Of a DNA stretch of 64,000 nt, positions 15,716-24,958 are shown in pieces. A model generated the notes under the pieces. It saw only the letters and a program-made list of their open reading frames with translations. It did not search any database and was not told where the DNA came from. Position numbers and translations under genes: made by a program. The stretch is from Actinomadura barringtoniae (GTDB taxonomy: Bacteria > Actinomycetota > Actinomycetes > Streptosporangiales > Streptosporangiaceae). Positions within the stretch are counted from its first letter, which is position 1; every line of letters begins with the position of its first letter. The stretch lies in assembly GCF_017573505.1 (NCBI RefSeq), contig NZ_JAGEOJ010000015.1:186001-250000 (forward strand). Reading direction: 5' to 3'.

Positions 15716-18132
15716 GCCGGCACCTCGTACACCGCGCAGTCGCCGGCCCGGAAGCGCGGCACGGCGTACAGGCCGAGGGCCCGCCCGGGCCGGTTGAAAC
15801 GTTCGTCCACGAAGAGCCAGTGCACGCCGTACTTCGAGCGAAGGCCGTCGAGGGCCCTCTTTGAGGGCATGCTGAACGCGGCGTCGTTGGCGGCCAGCCT
15901 CGCCTGATCCTCAAAGGGCACGCGGAAGCCCTGTGGCTCGCCGTACAGAGCGGCTCTGGCGTTCGCCGACGGCAGGTAGCCCCACCCTTCGACGAGCACC
16001 CGGCGCTCTGTGTACGCAGAGATCCAAAAGTGGCGAGGGTCGCAGTACCGTGCCTTGCTCGCCCGGCAATGCACATTGGCGGCGACGACCTCTGACGGAT
16101 CGGAGTGCCCGCGCAGCCATCGGCCGGCCCGCATCGCCCCGGCCGGAACATCGTGGGCTTCTCTGCCGGAACCGGTGGTCGTGGGCCACCCGGTGGTGGC
16201 GCCCCAGCCCTGATCCAGGGTCTCCTCGAAAGGAGCCACCACTTGGTCCTTAACCGAGGACAGTGCGATACCTGTGAGGACCGCGAGTGTCAGCGCCGTC
16301 GAGAGACCCCTCAGGGGGACGGCCCAGCGCCGGGCGAGCAACAGCAGAACCACGACCACGAGTACCCCCATGCCGAGCAAGCCGTACGGCGTGAGGCGGG
16401 CGAGCGCTCTGGCGTCCCAGCCGTCCCCGGACGGGGTGACGGAACCGTCCCACCACCGGGCCAGGCACACGATCACCACGCCCGCGAGTGCCGCGGCCAC
16501 CAGCGGAAGACCGATCCGAACGGCGCCCAGCGCGGGGCGGGACGTGGCCCGCGGGACGACGGCGGCGAATCCGGCCGCCGCGAGTATGCCGAGATAAGGC
16601 CGAGCGGATTGCAGGAAATAGATCTGGCTGAGGAACGGGTGCCCGCTCACGAGCATCACGGCCATGGCCGCGGCGCCCATTCCGGCGAACAGCAGGATCA
16701 TCGGATCCAGAAGCCTCGTGCGTTCTCTCAGCAAGCCGAGCGCTCCGGCACACATGCAGAACCAGCCGACGACGAGCATGAACACCGCCGCCGCGCCTGC
16801 GAAGACCGGTGTGTGCTGCGACAGCGGGAGCATGCGGATCGCCTCCGGTACCGCCACCTCCATCCGCTTGACGGTGTGCAACGGCGCCCATCGGATCCCC
16901 TGCGTCTCGCCTCGGAACAGGACCAGCTGCGCGAAGCACAGGGCCGCCGCGGTGAGCCCGGCGGAGGCCGCCGCCGCACGGTGCAGGCGCCGACGAACGA
17001 CACCGTGCACGCCGACGGTCAGTAGCAGCCCCGCCAACAACAACGGGAGGAACGTTCCCTTGGCCGCGGTCTCCGCGGCCAGAAGCAGGCAGAGAAGAAG
17101 CCACAGGCTTGACCGTGCCTGTCCGCACAGGACTTGGGTCAGCACCAAGACCAGCGGGAGGCAGAGCATTGCCCCGAAGGTCTGTGTGGGACTCCACCAG
17201 ACGTAGTTGAGCACCGTCCCGCTGCTCACCACATCGGTCCACCCGGCGGCCTGCGGCAACGCGGACAACTGCGGGGTCATCGTGAAGAAGCAGAGTGCGG
17301 CGGCGAGCGGGCCCGTCCACCACCTGCCGGTCACTCGGCGCGCGAGGGCCACGATCAGCACCGTGTAGACCGCCAGCATCGGCAGGGGGGAAAGGCGTAC
17401 CAGCAGTGTCTGCAGTTCGATCCCCGTCACCCAGCTCGTCGCCGCCATGTCCGCGTAGGCGAACCAGTGGTAGAGCAGCGGTTCCCCGAGAACCTGGGGG
17501 AACGTCGCAGGAATGTGGTGCTTGACCTCGCCGGCCATGGACAGCTGCCAGGGGATGTCGGGGGTCGGTGACGCTATCCCCGGCCAGGCGATTCCGTGGA
17601 ACCGAAAATGGGAGGCGGCGCTGAAGGCCGCAACGTAGCAGAACAGAGCAGCAAGGGCCCACGCCGTCCACAAAGGCATCCGTCCACCAGGCCCTGGACC
17701 TCTCCACCAGCGGCGAAGAGAGGGGATCACAAGAAAGGCGGCTATAGACCCGATCGGCCAAACCAGCACCAGGAGAGGCAACCCGAGCGCTCGCGACGGA
17801 ATGTAGGAAAAGACCTCCATCACGTATCCCAGGGCTGTGCCGGCCGCCAACTCTTCCGCCAGGAAGCGCCGTTCCGAGCGCCACAGGACCCGCCACCACA
17901 GCAGGCCGGGCCCCGTGATGCCCAGCAGTACGTAGCCGGAGAAGATCGCCACCTCATGGAGGGGCACTCCGTAGGAGCACACGGTGAACCAGGCGCTCGC
18001 GACAGCCACGATCGCGGCCCACCAGCCCGAACGAGCCACGGACCGCCGCGCACCGGACTTAGTCGGGAATGCCGGACCACGGGGTGATGGAATCTGCTCA
18101 ATCAGTCCAACCGGCGATTCGCCTGTGATCAC
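15712..18132 (-). CDS. Large polytopic membrane protein, GT-C-like, paralog B
   Basis: An 806-aa paralog of the protein at 11364: shared motifs are EELAAGTALGYVMEVFSYIP, PDIPWQLSMAGEVKHHIPA, GEPLLYHWFAYADMAATSWV, ELQTLL, and in the soluble C-terminal domain HFWISAYTERRVLVEGWGYL and KYGVHWLFVDERF. The His of DIPWH in paralog A is Gln here. Start is GTG 18132. It leads a minus-strand run with gtrA, PAP2, ubiA and paralog A. The conserved C-terminal domain and acidic loop suggest a transferase of lipid-linked sugar; function is inferred. Confidence 0.75.
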   Translation of the reverse strand: MITGESPVGLIEQIPSPRGPAFPTKSGARRSVARSGWWAAIVAVASAWFTVCSYGVPLHEVAIFSGYVLLGITGPGLLWWRVLWRSERRFLAEELAAGTALGYVMEVFSYIPSRALGLPLLVLVWPIGSIAAFLVIPSLRRWWRGPGPGGRMPLWTAWALAALFCYVAAFSAASHFRFHGIAWPGIASPTPDIPWQLSMAGEVKHHIPATFPQVLGEPLLYHWFAYADMAATSWVTGIELQTLLVRLSPLPMLAVYTVLIVALARRVTGRWWTGPLAAALCFFTMTPQLSALPQAAGWTDVVSSGTVLNYVWWSPTQTFGAMLCLPLVLVLTQVLCGQARSSLWLLLCLLLAAETAAKGTFLPLLLAGLLLTVGVHGVVRRRLHRAAAASAGLTAAALCFAQLVLFRGETQGIRWAPLHTVKRMEVAVPEAIRMLPLSQHTPVFAGAAAVFMLVVGWFCMCAGALGLLRERTRLLDPMILLFAGMGAAAMAVMLVSGHPFLSQIYFLQSARPYLGILAAAGFAAVVPRATSRPALGAVRIGLPLVAAALAGVVIVCLARWWDGSVTPSGDGWDARALARLTPYGLLGMGVLVVVVLLLLARRWAVPLRGLSTALTLAVLTGIALSSVKDQVVAPFEETLDQGWGATTGWPTTTGSGREAHDVPAGAMRAGRWLRGHSDPSEVVAANVHCRASKARYCDPRHFWISAYTERRVLVEGWGYLPSANARAALYGEPQGFRVPFEDQARLAANDAAFSMPSKRALDGLRSKYGVHWLFVDERFNRPGRALGLYAVPRFRAGDCAVYEVPA

Positions 18133-18339
18133 AACATCCGTCCTCTACTCCGGCGGCTCCTCGGCTTGGATTGGATCGGCGTTCGCCGTCGCGATCTCCC
18201 CCTGCGGCCCACAATTGGCGAGCCCTTTGTTCATGATTTACCTCCCCCCTTCACTCTCCTTTTCGATCGCCGGTGAAGGCCGCCCATAAAATGCGGACCT
18301 CACCCGCGCGAGCGATTGCGCAGTGTAATGTTCGCGCCG

Positions 18340-18756
18340 ATGTCCACTACCGAACGTGATCCTCGCCAGGACCGGCCGGCACCTCAGCTGCTCGGCCGCC
18401 CCGCCCCGAACGTCGCCTCGGCGGTGTCGGAGGCCCTGCTGATCGACGATGTTCCGGACGCGACCGCGGCCGAGGTGGAGTTCGCCCTCGCCAACCTTCG
18501 CGGCAGCATCGCGGCCATGCCCGACGTCCTGAGAGCCGGGGTCGGCATCGCCTCCAGGGTCGTCGGCACCAGCCTGTGGGGAGCCTCGATGGGCCGGTTC
18601 GGCCGGATGGCCGCGAAGGACCGTTCCCCCTACGCGCAGCGGCTCGCCACCGCCGGGCTCCCGGTGATGGCGGAGTTCACCCGCCTCTCGCGGGGCCTCG
18701 GGCTGGCGGGCGTGTACGAGCACCGCACGCCCGCGATGCTGGAGGACCTGCGATGA
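18340..18756 (+). CDS. Small protein coupled to GMC oxidoreductase
   Basis: A 138-aa protein (ATG 18340; 18316 would add eight residues). It has no signal peptide or clear membrane span. The middle is Ala/Met-rich and helical (EVEFALANLRGSIAAMPDV), the end basic. Its stop overlaps the start of the GMC oxidoreductase (ATGA), which resembles the small-subunit/large-subunit arrangement of some GMC-type dehydrogenases; a small partner subunit is an inference from position. A TGTAAT at 18324-18329 in the upstream divergent region may be its -10 box. Confidence 0.65.
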   Translation: MSTTERDPRQDRPAPQLLGRPAPNVASAVSEALLIDDVPDATAAEVEFALANLRGSIAAMPDVLRAGVGIASRVVGTSLWGASMGRFGRMAAKDRSPYAQRLATAGLPVMAEFTRLSRGLGLAGVYEHRTPAMLEDLR

Positions 18757-20174
18757 CCCGCTACGACGCCCTGGTCATCGGCACCGGTCCGGGCGGCGCC
18801 GTCACCGCGCGGGCGCTGGCGGAGGCCGGTGCGCGCGTGCTCGCGGTCGAAGAAGGCCACTGGACCGAGCCCGGGACCGTCGCCCCGTTCTCCATGGATC
18901 AGATGCGCCGCCAGTACCGCAACGCCGGGCTGACCGTCGCCTTCGGCCGTCCGTCGGTGGCCTACACCGAGGGCATGGGTGTGGGCGGCGGCTCCGAGGT
19001 GAACTCAGGGCTCTATCACCGGCCATCGCGCACGCTGCTGGACGGCTGGAGCCGGCACTGGAGCATCGACGGCCTGACGACCGGCGACCTGCGGCCGCTG
19101 AGCGAGGCCATCGAGGACGAGATCGGCGTGCGGACGCTGCCGTGGCCGATGCCCGCGTCGTCCCAGGTGCTGGCACGCGGCGCCGAGGCGCTCGGCTGGC
19201 GCGGCTTCGAGGTTCCCCGCTGGGCCGACTGCCGCGAGGTCGACGGCCAGAGGATCGTCGAGAAACAGACCATGTCCGTCGCGTACTGGCCCAAGGCCAT
19301 CGCCGCCGGAGCCGAGCTGCGCGAGGGGACCCGCGCGGTCCGCCTGCAGCTCGCCCGCGGGCGAGCGCGCGCCGCGATCCTCGAGGACGTCGGCACGGGA
19401 GCGCTCAGCCGGGTCGCCTTCGACGACGTGTTCGTCTGCGCGGGCGCCATCCACACGCCCGCCCTCCTGCAGCGCTCGGGCCTCGGCCGTAACGTCGGCG
19501 GCAACCTCTCGGTCCATCCGACCGTGAAGGTGACGGCGGAGTTCGACCACGTCGTCAACGACCCGTCCGACGTGCCCGTCTACCAGGTCAAGGAGTTCGG
19601 GTCGCGGCTCTCGTTCGGCGGCTCGGCGTCCCGGCCCGCCCTCCTCGCGCTCGCGCTGAGCGAGAACTGGCACGAGTTCCGCGAGGCGATGAATCGCTGG
19701 CCCAACCTGTTCGTCTACTACGCCGCGATCCAGAGCGCCGGCCGCGGCCGCGTACGAGCCGTGCCCGGCTTCCGCGACCCGCTGGTGACCTACCGCATCA
19801 CCGGCGACGACCACCGGCTGTTGCAGAACGGCCTTGCCCGGCTGATGCATCTACTGCGCACCGCAGGGGCCACCGCGCTCTATCCCTCGTTCCGCAACGC
19901 CCCCAAGGTGACCGCGCCGGCGGGCATCGCACGGGCCGCCGCCGCGATGTCCCCGTCCAAGTCCAGCCTCATGACGGTGCATCTGTGCGGGACGGCTCCG
20001 ATGGGCGAGGACAGGCGCAAGTGCGCCGTCGACTCCTTCGGACGGCTGCACACCGCCCCCAACGTCTTCGTGAACGACGCGTCGATGCTCCCGGAGGCCC
20101 CCGGCATCAACCCGCAGGGCACCGTCATGGCCGTCGCCGCCCGCAACGTGGCCCACTACCTCAGCACCCGCTAA
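18753..20174 (+). CDS. GMC family FAD-dependent oxidoreductase
   Basis: A 473-aa flavoprotein. The ADP-binding motif is VIGTGPGGAVTA near the N terminus; GMGVGGGSEVN is the second GMC signature; the C-terminal part has HLCGTAPMGED and NDASMLPEAPGINPQGTVMAVAAR. It probably oxidises an alcohol on a sugar or polyol. It is coupled to the small protein upstream (ATGA) and followed after 11 bases by an SDR epimerase, in an operon of envelope-type genes. The substrate could be a lipid-linked sugar, but the sequence does not show it. Confidence 0.88.
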   Translation: MTRYDALVIGTGPGGAVTARALAEAGARVLAVEEGHWTEPGTVAPFSMDQMRRQYRNAGLTVAFGRPSVAYTEGMGVGGGSEVNSGLYHRPSRTLLDGWSRHWSIDGLTTGDLRPLSEAIEDEIGVRTLPWPMPASSQVLARGAEALGWRGFEVPRWADCREVDGQRIVEKQTMSVAYWPKAIAAGAELREGTRAVRLQLARGRARAAILEDVGTGALSRVAFDDVFVCAGAIHTPALLQRSGLGRNVGGNLSVHPTVKVTAEFDHVVNDPSDVPVYQVKEFGSRLSFGGSASRPALLALALSENWHEFREAMNRWPNLFVYYAAIQSAGRGRVRAVPGFRDPLVTYRITGDDHRLLQNGLARLMHLLRTAGATALYPSFRNAPKVTAPAGIARAAAAMSPSKSSLMTVHLCGTAPMGEDRRKCAVDSFGRLHTAPNVFVNDASMLPEAPGINPQGTVMAVAARNVAHYLSTR

Positions 20175-20185
20175 CGGAGGACGCG

Positions 20186-21238
20186 ATGACCGAGCTCGCC
20201 ATTCCCGCCGAGACGACGATCCTGACCGGAGGCAGCGGCTGGTTCGGCCGCGCCTACCTGGCCGCGCTGGCCGGGGCGAGCGACCCGGACCACGCGCGCG
20301 CCGGCTCGGTGCGCGTGCTGGTGCCGCGGGCCGCCGACGCCGAGGTCGTCACCGACGTGCACCCCAAAGCCGAGATCCATGTCGGTGACGTGACCGACGC
20401 CGCCGTCCTGCGTGAGCTGATGAAGGACGCCGAGGGCGCGAGCGTCGTCCATGCCGCGGGCGTCATTCACCCGAGGCGTGTTTCGGAGTTCGAGCGAGTC
20501 AACGTCCGCGGCGCCCAGGCCGTGCTGGACGTCGCCCGAGCCGTGGGGGCCCGGCGCCTCGTCCACGTGTCGTCGAACTCGCCGTTCGGCACCAACCCGC
20601 ACCGCGGCGACGTCTTCCGCCACGACGAGCCGTACCGCCCCTACCTGGGCTATGGCGAGTCCAAGATGCACGCCGAGATCGCCGTCCGGGACGCCCACGG
20701 CGAGGGTGGCATGGAAACCGTCGTTGTCCGGCCGCCGTGGTTCTACGGCGAGTGGCAGCCCCTACGGCAGACCAAGTTCTTCACGCTCTGCCGGACCGGC
20801 CGATTCCCGGTCATGGGCGACGGCGGCATGCGCCGGTCGATGGTCTACACGGGCAATCTCGTCGAGGGTGTCGTCCGCGCCGAGTTGCACCCGGCCGCCG
20901 CGGGCAACGCCTACTGGGTCGCCGACGAGAAGCCGTACTCACTCCGCGAGATCGTCGAGACCGTCCGCCGCGTGATGCGGGAGGAGGGCTACCCGGTCTC
21001 GGGCCGCGGCGTGCGCGTCCCGCAGATCATCGGCTCCGTCGCCGAGCAGGCCGACCGCTTCCTCCAGTCCCGCGGTCGCTACAACCAGGAGCTGCACGTC
21101 CTGGGCGAGATGAACAAGACCATCGCCTGCGACATCTCCCGGACCACGGCCGACCTCGGCTACCGCCCCCCGGTCGCGCTCGAAGAGGGCATGCGCCGGT
21201 CCATTCGCTGGTGCCGTGCCCGCGGCATCAGCCTCTGA
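20186..21238 (+). CDS. NAD-dependent epimerase/dehydratase, first of two
   Basis: A 350-aa extended SDR. The NAD motif is LTGGSGWFG (about 13-21), HAAGVIHP marks the fourth strand, and YGESK is the catalytic YxxxK. GGAGG-type ribosome site (GGAGG, 20176-20180) precedes ATG 20186. Its C-terminal domain resembles hydroxysteroid dehydrogenase/epimerase hybrids. Together with the next gene and the GMC oxidoreductase it could perform oxidation-reduction epimerisation of a sugar; that is inference. Confidence 0.85.
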   Translation: MTELAIPAETTILTGGSGWFGRAYLAALAGASDPDHARAGSVRVLVPRAADAEVVTDVHPKAEIHVGDVTDAAVLRELMKDAEGASVVHAAGVIHPRRVSEFERVNVRGAQAVLDVARAVGARRLVHVSSNSPFGTNPHRGDVFRHDEPYRPYLGYGESKMHAEIAVRDAHGEGGMETVVVRPPWFYGEWQPLRQTKFFTLCRTGRFPVMGDGGMRRSMVYTGNLVEGVVRAELHPAAAGNAYWVADEKPYSLREIVETVRRVMREEGYPVSGRGVRVPQIIGSVAEQADRFLQSRGRYNQELHVLGEMNKTIACDISRTTADLGYRPPVALEEGMRRSIRWCRARGISL

Positions 21239-21278
21239 TCAGCTCTGATCGCTCCATCGACGAAAGGCAGGGTTCATC

Positions 21279-22346
21279 ATGGCTGACACCGCACTGGTCA
21301 CCGGCGGTTCGGGATACTTCGGCTCGCTCCTGGTGAGCCGCCTGCGCGAGCAGGGCTCCCAGGTCCGCGTGCTCGACCTGAACGACGCCGACGACCGCCC
21401 CGCCGACGTCGCGTTCATCCGAGGCGACATCAGGAACGCGTCGACGGTCCGCGAGGCCTGCGACGGCGTCGACGTCGTCTACCACAACGTCGCTCAGGTG
21501 CCGCTGGCCCGCGACCGCGCGCTCTTCGAGTCGGTGAACGTGGGCGGCACCCGCAAGCTGCTCGAAGCCTGTGACGACACGGGCGTGGGGAAGGTCGTCT
21601 ACACCTCGTCCTCAGCGGTCTTCGGCGTCCCGAAGGCCAACCCGGTCTTCCCGGACACGCCTGCCACGCCCGCCGAGGAGTACGGCCAGGCCAAGTACAA
21701 GGGCGAGCTGCTCTGCGGTCTCGCCGTAGAACGGGGCGTCGACGTGTCGATCGTCCGCCCGAGGACGATCCTCGGGCACGGGCGCCTCGGCATCTTCGGC
21801 ATCCTCTTCGACTGGATCGCCGACGGCGCCGACGTGTTCGTGTTCGGCAAGGGCGACAACGTCTACCAGTTCGTGCACGCCAACGACCTCGCGGACGCCT
21901 GCATCCTCGCCGGCCGGCGCCCGGGTCCCGCGACCTACAACATCGGCGCCCAGGAGTTCGGCACCATGCGGGAGGCCCTGGAGAACCTGTGCGCCCACGC
22001 CGGGACCGGCTCGCGTGTCCGTTCCCTACCGGTGCGCCCCGCCGCGGCGGCGATGAAGGCGACCTCCAAGCTCGGCCTCACGCCCTTCGGCCCCTACCAC
22101 TGGATCATGTACTCCAAGTCGCTCTGGTTCGACACCACGGCCGCCGAACAGGAACTCGGCTGGAAGGCCGGTCACTCGACCGACTCCATGTTCCGCGACT
22201 CCTACGAGTGGTTCCTGCGCAACCGCGACACCCTCGGCGGAGCCAACGCCTCGCACCACCGCTCGCTCGCCAAGCAGGGGGCCCTGCGGGCGCTCAAGCT
22301 CACGGCCCGCCTGCCGCATATGAGGCCCGCCAGCCGACCGTCATGA
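21279..22346 (+). CDS. NAD-dependent epimerase/dehydratase, second of two
   Basis: A 355-aa extended SDR with VTGGSGYFGS at residues 7-16, HNVAQVPLAR, SSSAVFG and the catalytic YGQAK (YxxxK). It is a distant paralog of the preceding SDR. GAAAGGCAGGG lies before ATG 21279. Its stop overlaps the start of the membrane protein gene (ATGA). The five genes from 18340 to 23884 read as one operon. Confidence 0.86.
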   Translation: MADTALVTGGSGYFGSLLVSRLREQGSQVRVLDLNDADDRPADVAFIRGDIRNASTVREACDGVDVVYHNVAQVPLARDRALFESVNVGGTRKLLEACDDTGVGKVVYTSSSAVFGVPKANPVFPDTPATPAEEYGQAKYKGELLCGLAVERGVDVSIVRPRTILGHGRLGIFGILFDWIADGADVFVFGKGDNVYQFVHANDLADACILAGRRPGPATYNIGAQEFGTMREALENLCAHAGTGSRVRSLPVRPAAAAMKATSKLGLTPFGPYHWIMYSKSLWFDTTAAEQELGWKAGHSTDSMFRDSYEWFLRNRDTLGGANASHHRSLAKQGALRALKLTARLPHMRPASRPS

Positions 22347-23884
22347 CCGTGAACGTCCCGGACCTGGTGTCTCCATATCGAACAAGCACGAGGAAAGGAC
22401 TGCACAGGCGTCGCGGAGGGTCCGGCGGACCGGACCGCCGGTGGCTGTGGATGCTGGCCGCGGTGGCAGTGGCATATACGGTCGCGCAACTGCTCGTCAC
22501 GCCGCCTCACTCCTATCTGGGGCCCGACGAGAGCCTTTACTACGGGCAGGCGTCCCCGAGCGTCCCCGGCGGATACATGGGGGCTCCCCGGGCGTGGGGG
22601 GTTCCGATCCTGGCCTTGCCGGCGGCCATGCTCAACGGTTCGATGCTGGCGCTCCGCCTGTACTTGAGCACCTTGTCAGGGCTGGGCGTCTTCCTCGCCT
22701 TCCTTACGTGGCTGAAGGTGCACCCTTCCTTCAGCGTTCCCTTGGCGGCGTTGCTGTTCTGTTCCTTGTGGCCGAGCCTTTTCTACGGCTCCGAGCTGAT
22801 GCCCAACCTGCCCAGCGCTCTGTGCGCGGTGGCTGCCGTCGGCTTGTTCCTGCAAGCGGCCAGGGCGTCCAGAGCCTGGGGCCCGATGGCCGGCATCGCG
22901 GTCGCGTTCGCGTCGATGTCGCTCATCCGGCCGACGGAAGCTCTGCCGGTCGCCGGAACGCTGACCCTGGCGGCGCTCCTCTGGAAGCCCTGGCGGCGTC
23001 CGGCACCATTGGGCGCGATCGCCGTCGGCCTCGCCGTGGGCTGGATCCCCTGGACGATCGAGGCGTACCTGAGGTTCGGCGGGCTGACGGCCCGGCTGGG
23101 GCAGAACAGCCTGATCAACGACGTGGGCTGGCACTTCGCGGTGGTCCGGCATCTGGAGGCCTTCGGGACCTCCACGTTGCTGTGCGACAGCGGCATGCCG
23201 AACTGCGGGGAGGTGACCCTACCCGCGACGCTCGTATGGCTGGCGATCCCGTTCCTCACCGGGCTCGGCGTCTGGGCGGTCCGTGGCACCGCGCACCTCA
23301 GCCAGGCGGTCCTGGCGGTGAGCGTCGGAATCGCTGCCGCCGCCCCCTACCTCTTCTACTCCGAGCTGGCCAATCCGCGTTTCCTGTTGGGCGCCTACGC
23401 CATGCTCGCCCTCGTCGCAGCCGAAGGCATTCGGTGGATGGCGACCCGGCACAGGGCGACGCGGCTGGTGGCCTTCGCGGTCATCGCGCTCTTCAGCATC
23501 GAGCAGTTCAGCACCGCACAGGCGGACGGTCACAACGCGGGCTGGGGCCGCACCCAGTACGTGCGGATCGCTCACCGGCTCACGGTCATGGGCATTCGCC
23601 GGCCGTGCCTGATCTACGGCTACGGAAACTGGCAGGTCGCGGTGGCCGCCGGGTGCGACAGCTTCGGCGACCGTCTGCTGCGGCGCGTCAACCCCGGCTC
23701 CGAGCAGACCCGCCAGTTCCTTTCCGGCAAGGCACGCGCGGGAGTGCACGTCGTGGTCCTGTCGACGTCGGCCGCCGATCGGCACGCGCCGCCCGGATGG
23801 ACGCGCTACCAGATCATGCAATGCCCCGGCCTCTACGCCTACCTTTCGACGCCGGGGTCAGAGCCTCCACCGGCTCATGAGTGA
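22343..23884 (+). CDS. Polytopic membrane protein of GT-C glycosyltransferase appearance
   Basis: A 513-aa protein: basic cytoplasmic leader (about 1-34), a first helix, then an extracytoplasmic loop with LGPDESLYYGQAS, whose Asp-Glu pair matches the catalytic D/E motif of ArnT/PMT-like GT-C enzymes. About nine further helices and a short soluble end (about 410-513) follow. It is coupled to the epimerase upstream (ATGA). It differs from the 790/806-aa paralogs in size and motifs. A lipid-linked sugar donor is likely but unidentified. Confidence 0.75.
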   Translation: MTVNVPDLVSPYRTSTRKGLHRRRGGSGGPDRRWLWMLAAVAVAYTVAQLLVTPPHSYLGPDESLYYGQASPSVPGGYMGAPRAWGVPILALPAAMLNGSMLALRLYLSTLSGLGVFLAFLTWLKVHPSFSVPLAALLFCSLWPSLFYGSELMPNLPSALCAVAAVGLFLQAARASRAWGPMAGIAVAFASMSLIRPTEALPVAGTLTLAALLWKPWRRPAPLGAIAVGLAVGWIPWTIEAYLRFGGLTARLGQNSLINDVGWHFAVVRHLEAFGTSTLLCDSGMPNCGEVTLPATLVWLAIPFLTGLGVWAVRGTAHLSQAVLAVSVGIAAAAPYLFYSELANPRFLLGAYAMLALVAAEGIRWMATRHRATRLVAFAVIALFSIEQFSTAQADGHNAGWGRTQYVRIAHRLTVMGIRRPCLIYGYGNWQVAVAAGCDSFGDRLLRRVNPGSEQTRQFLSGKARAGVHVVVLSTSAADRHAPPGWTRYQIMQCPGLYAYLSTPGSEPPPAHE

Positions 23885-23905
23885 TCGAGCCGGGATCGAG
23901 CGAGG

Positions 23906-24958
23906 TCAGAACAGCTGCCACGTGACGGGAGTGCCCCGGGCGACGTCCTCGGCGAAGGTACGTCCCTGCACGGACTCGAAGGCGTCCGGGGACAGCCCTC
24001 CGGCGGGCCGGATGGAGCGGACGTTGTGCTCGGTCACGGCCTGCCCGGCGCGCACGTCCTCGACGACGAAGAGGGAACGCCGGAAGCGCAGTCCCTCGCG
24101 TTCACCGGGGCGCGGGCCGATGCGGGCGGTGCCCAGCGACTGCCAGGCGCGCTCGCTCTCCACGACCAGGCCGCGGACCTCGTCAGGCTCCAGGGAGAAC
24201 GCCGAGTCGACGCCCCCGTCGGCGCGGGAAAGCGTGACGTGCTTCTCGATGAGGCAGGCGCCGAGCGCGACGGCCGCGATGGGGACGCCGATGCCGGGCG
24301 TGTGGTCGGAGTAGCCGACCGGCACGTCGAAGGTGCTCGACAGGAGCGGCAGCGCCCGCAGGTTCCCGTCCTCGGGCGCGGCCGGGTAGGAGGCCGTGCA
24401 GCCGAGCACGATGAGGTCCTCGCAGCCCGCCTGGCGGGCGGCGGTCACGGCGGCGTCGATCTCGCCGACGCTCGCCATGCCGGTCGAGATGATCAACGGC
24501 TTGCCCGTCGCGGCCGCCAGGCGGATCAACGGCAGGTCGACCAGCTCGGAGGAAGCGATCTTGTACGCGGGGACGTCGAGCGACTCCAGCAGCTCGATCG
24601 CGGTCGCGTCGAACGGGCTGGAGAAGGCCACCAGGCCGTGCTCGCGCGCCCGCTCGAAGATGGGCGCGTGCCAGTCCCAGGGGGTGTGCGCCTGCTCGTA
24701 CAGCTCGTACAGGCTCCGGCCGCCCCACAGGTCGTGGCCGTCGCCGATGCGGAAGCGCGGCGAGTCCACGTCGATGGTCAAAGTGTCGGCGGTGTAGGTC
24801 TGCAGCTTGATCGCGTGCGCCCCGGCGTCCGCCATCGCGTCGACGATGTCCAGGGCGCGCTTCAGGTCGCCGTTGTGGTTGCCGGACATCTCGGCCACGA
24901 TGAACGGCCTGTGGCCGGCGCCGATCGAGTGCTGTGCGATGCGTACCGAGCGGGTCAT
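23906..24958 (-). CDS. pseI: Pseudaminic acid synthase
   Basis: A 350-aa NeuB-family enzyme that condenses phosphoenolpyruvate with a 2,4-diacetamido-trideoxy-hexose to make a nonulosonic acid. Residues about 15-270 form the TIM barrel (FIVAEMSGNHNG, IKLQTYTADTLT, FSSPFD, YKIASSE, STGMAS, GYSDHTPG, EKHVTLSR); about 285-350 are the SAF/antifreeze-like domain (LFVVEDVRAGQ). LWGGRSLYELYEQAHTPWDW is the PseI-type rather than the NeuB-type form of the loop. ATG 24958 overlaps the pseH stop. Confidence 0.92.
   Translation of the reverse strand: MTRSVRIAQHSIGAGHRPFIVAEMSGNHNGDLKRALDIVDAMADAGAHAIKLQTYTADTLTIDVDSPRFRIGDGHDLWGGRSLYELYEQAHTPWDWHAPIFERAREHGLVAFSSPFDATAIELLESLDVPAYKIASSELVDLPLIRLAAATGKPLIISTGMASVGEIDAAVTAARQAGCEDLIVLGCTASYPAAPEDGNLRALPLLSSTFDVPVGYSDHTPGIGVPIAAVALGACLIEKHVTLSRADGGVDSAFSLEPDEVRGLVVESERAWQSLGTARIGPRPGEREGLRFRRSLFVVEDVRAGQAVTEHNVRSIRPAGGLSPDAFESVQGRTFAEDVARGTPVTWQLF

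Noticed and set aside
18340..23884. DprE1-DprE2 arabinose epimerase pair
   Set aside because: The flavoprotein is a GMC oxidoreductase, not the FAD_binding_4 type of DprE1, and the SDRs are extended epimerases rather than classical DprE2.
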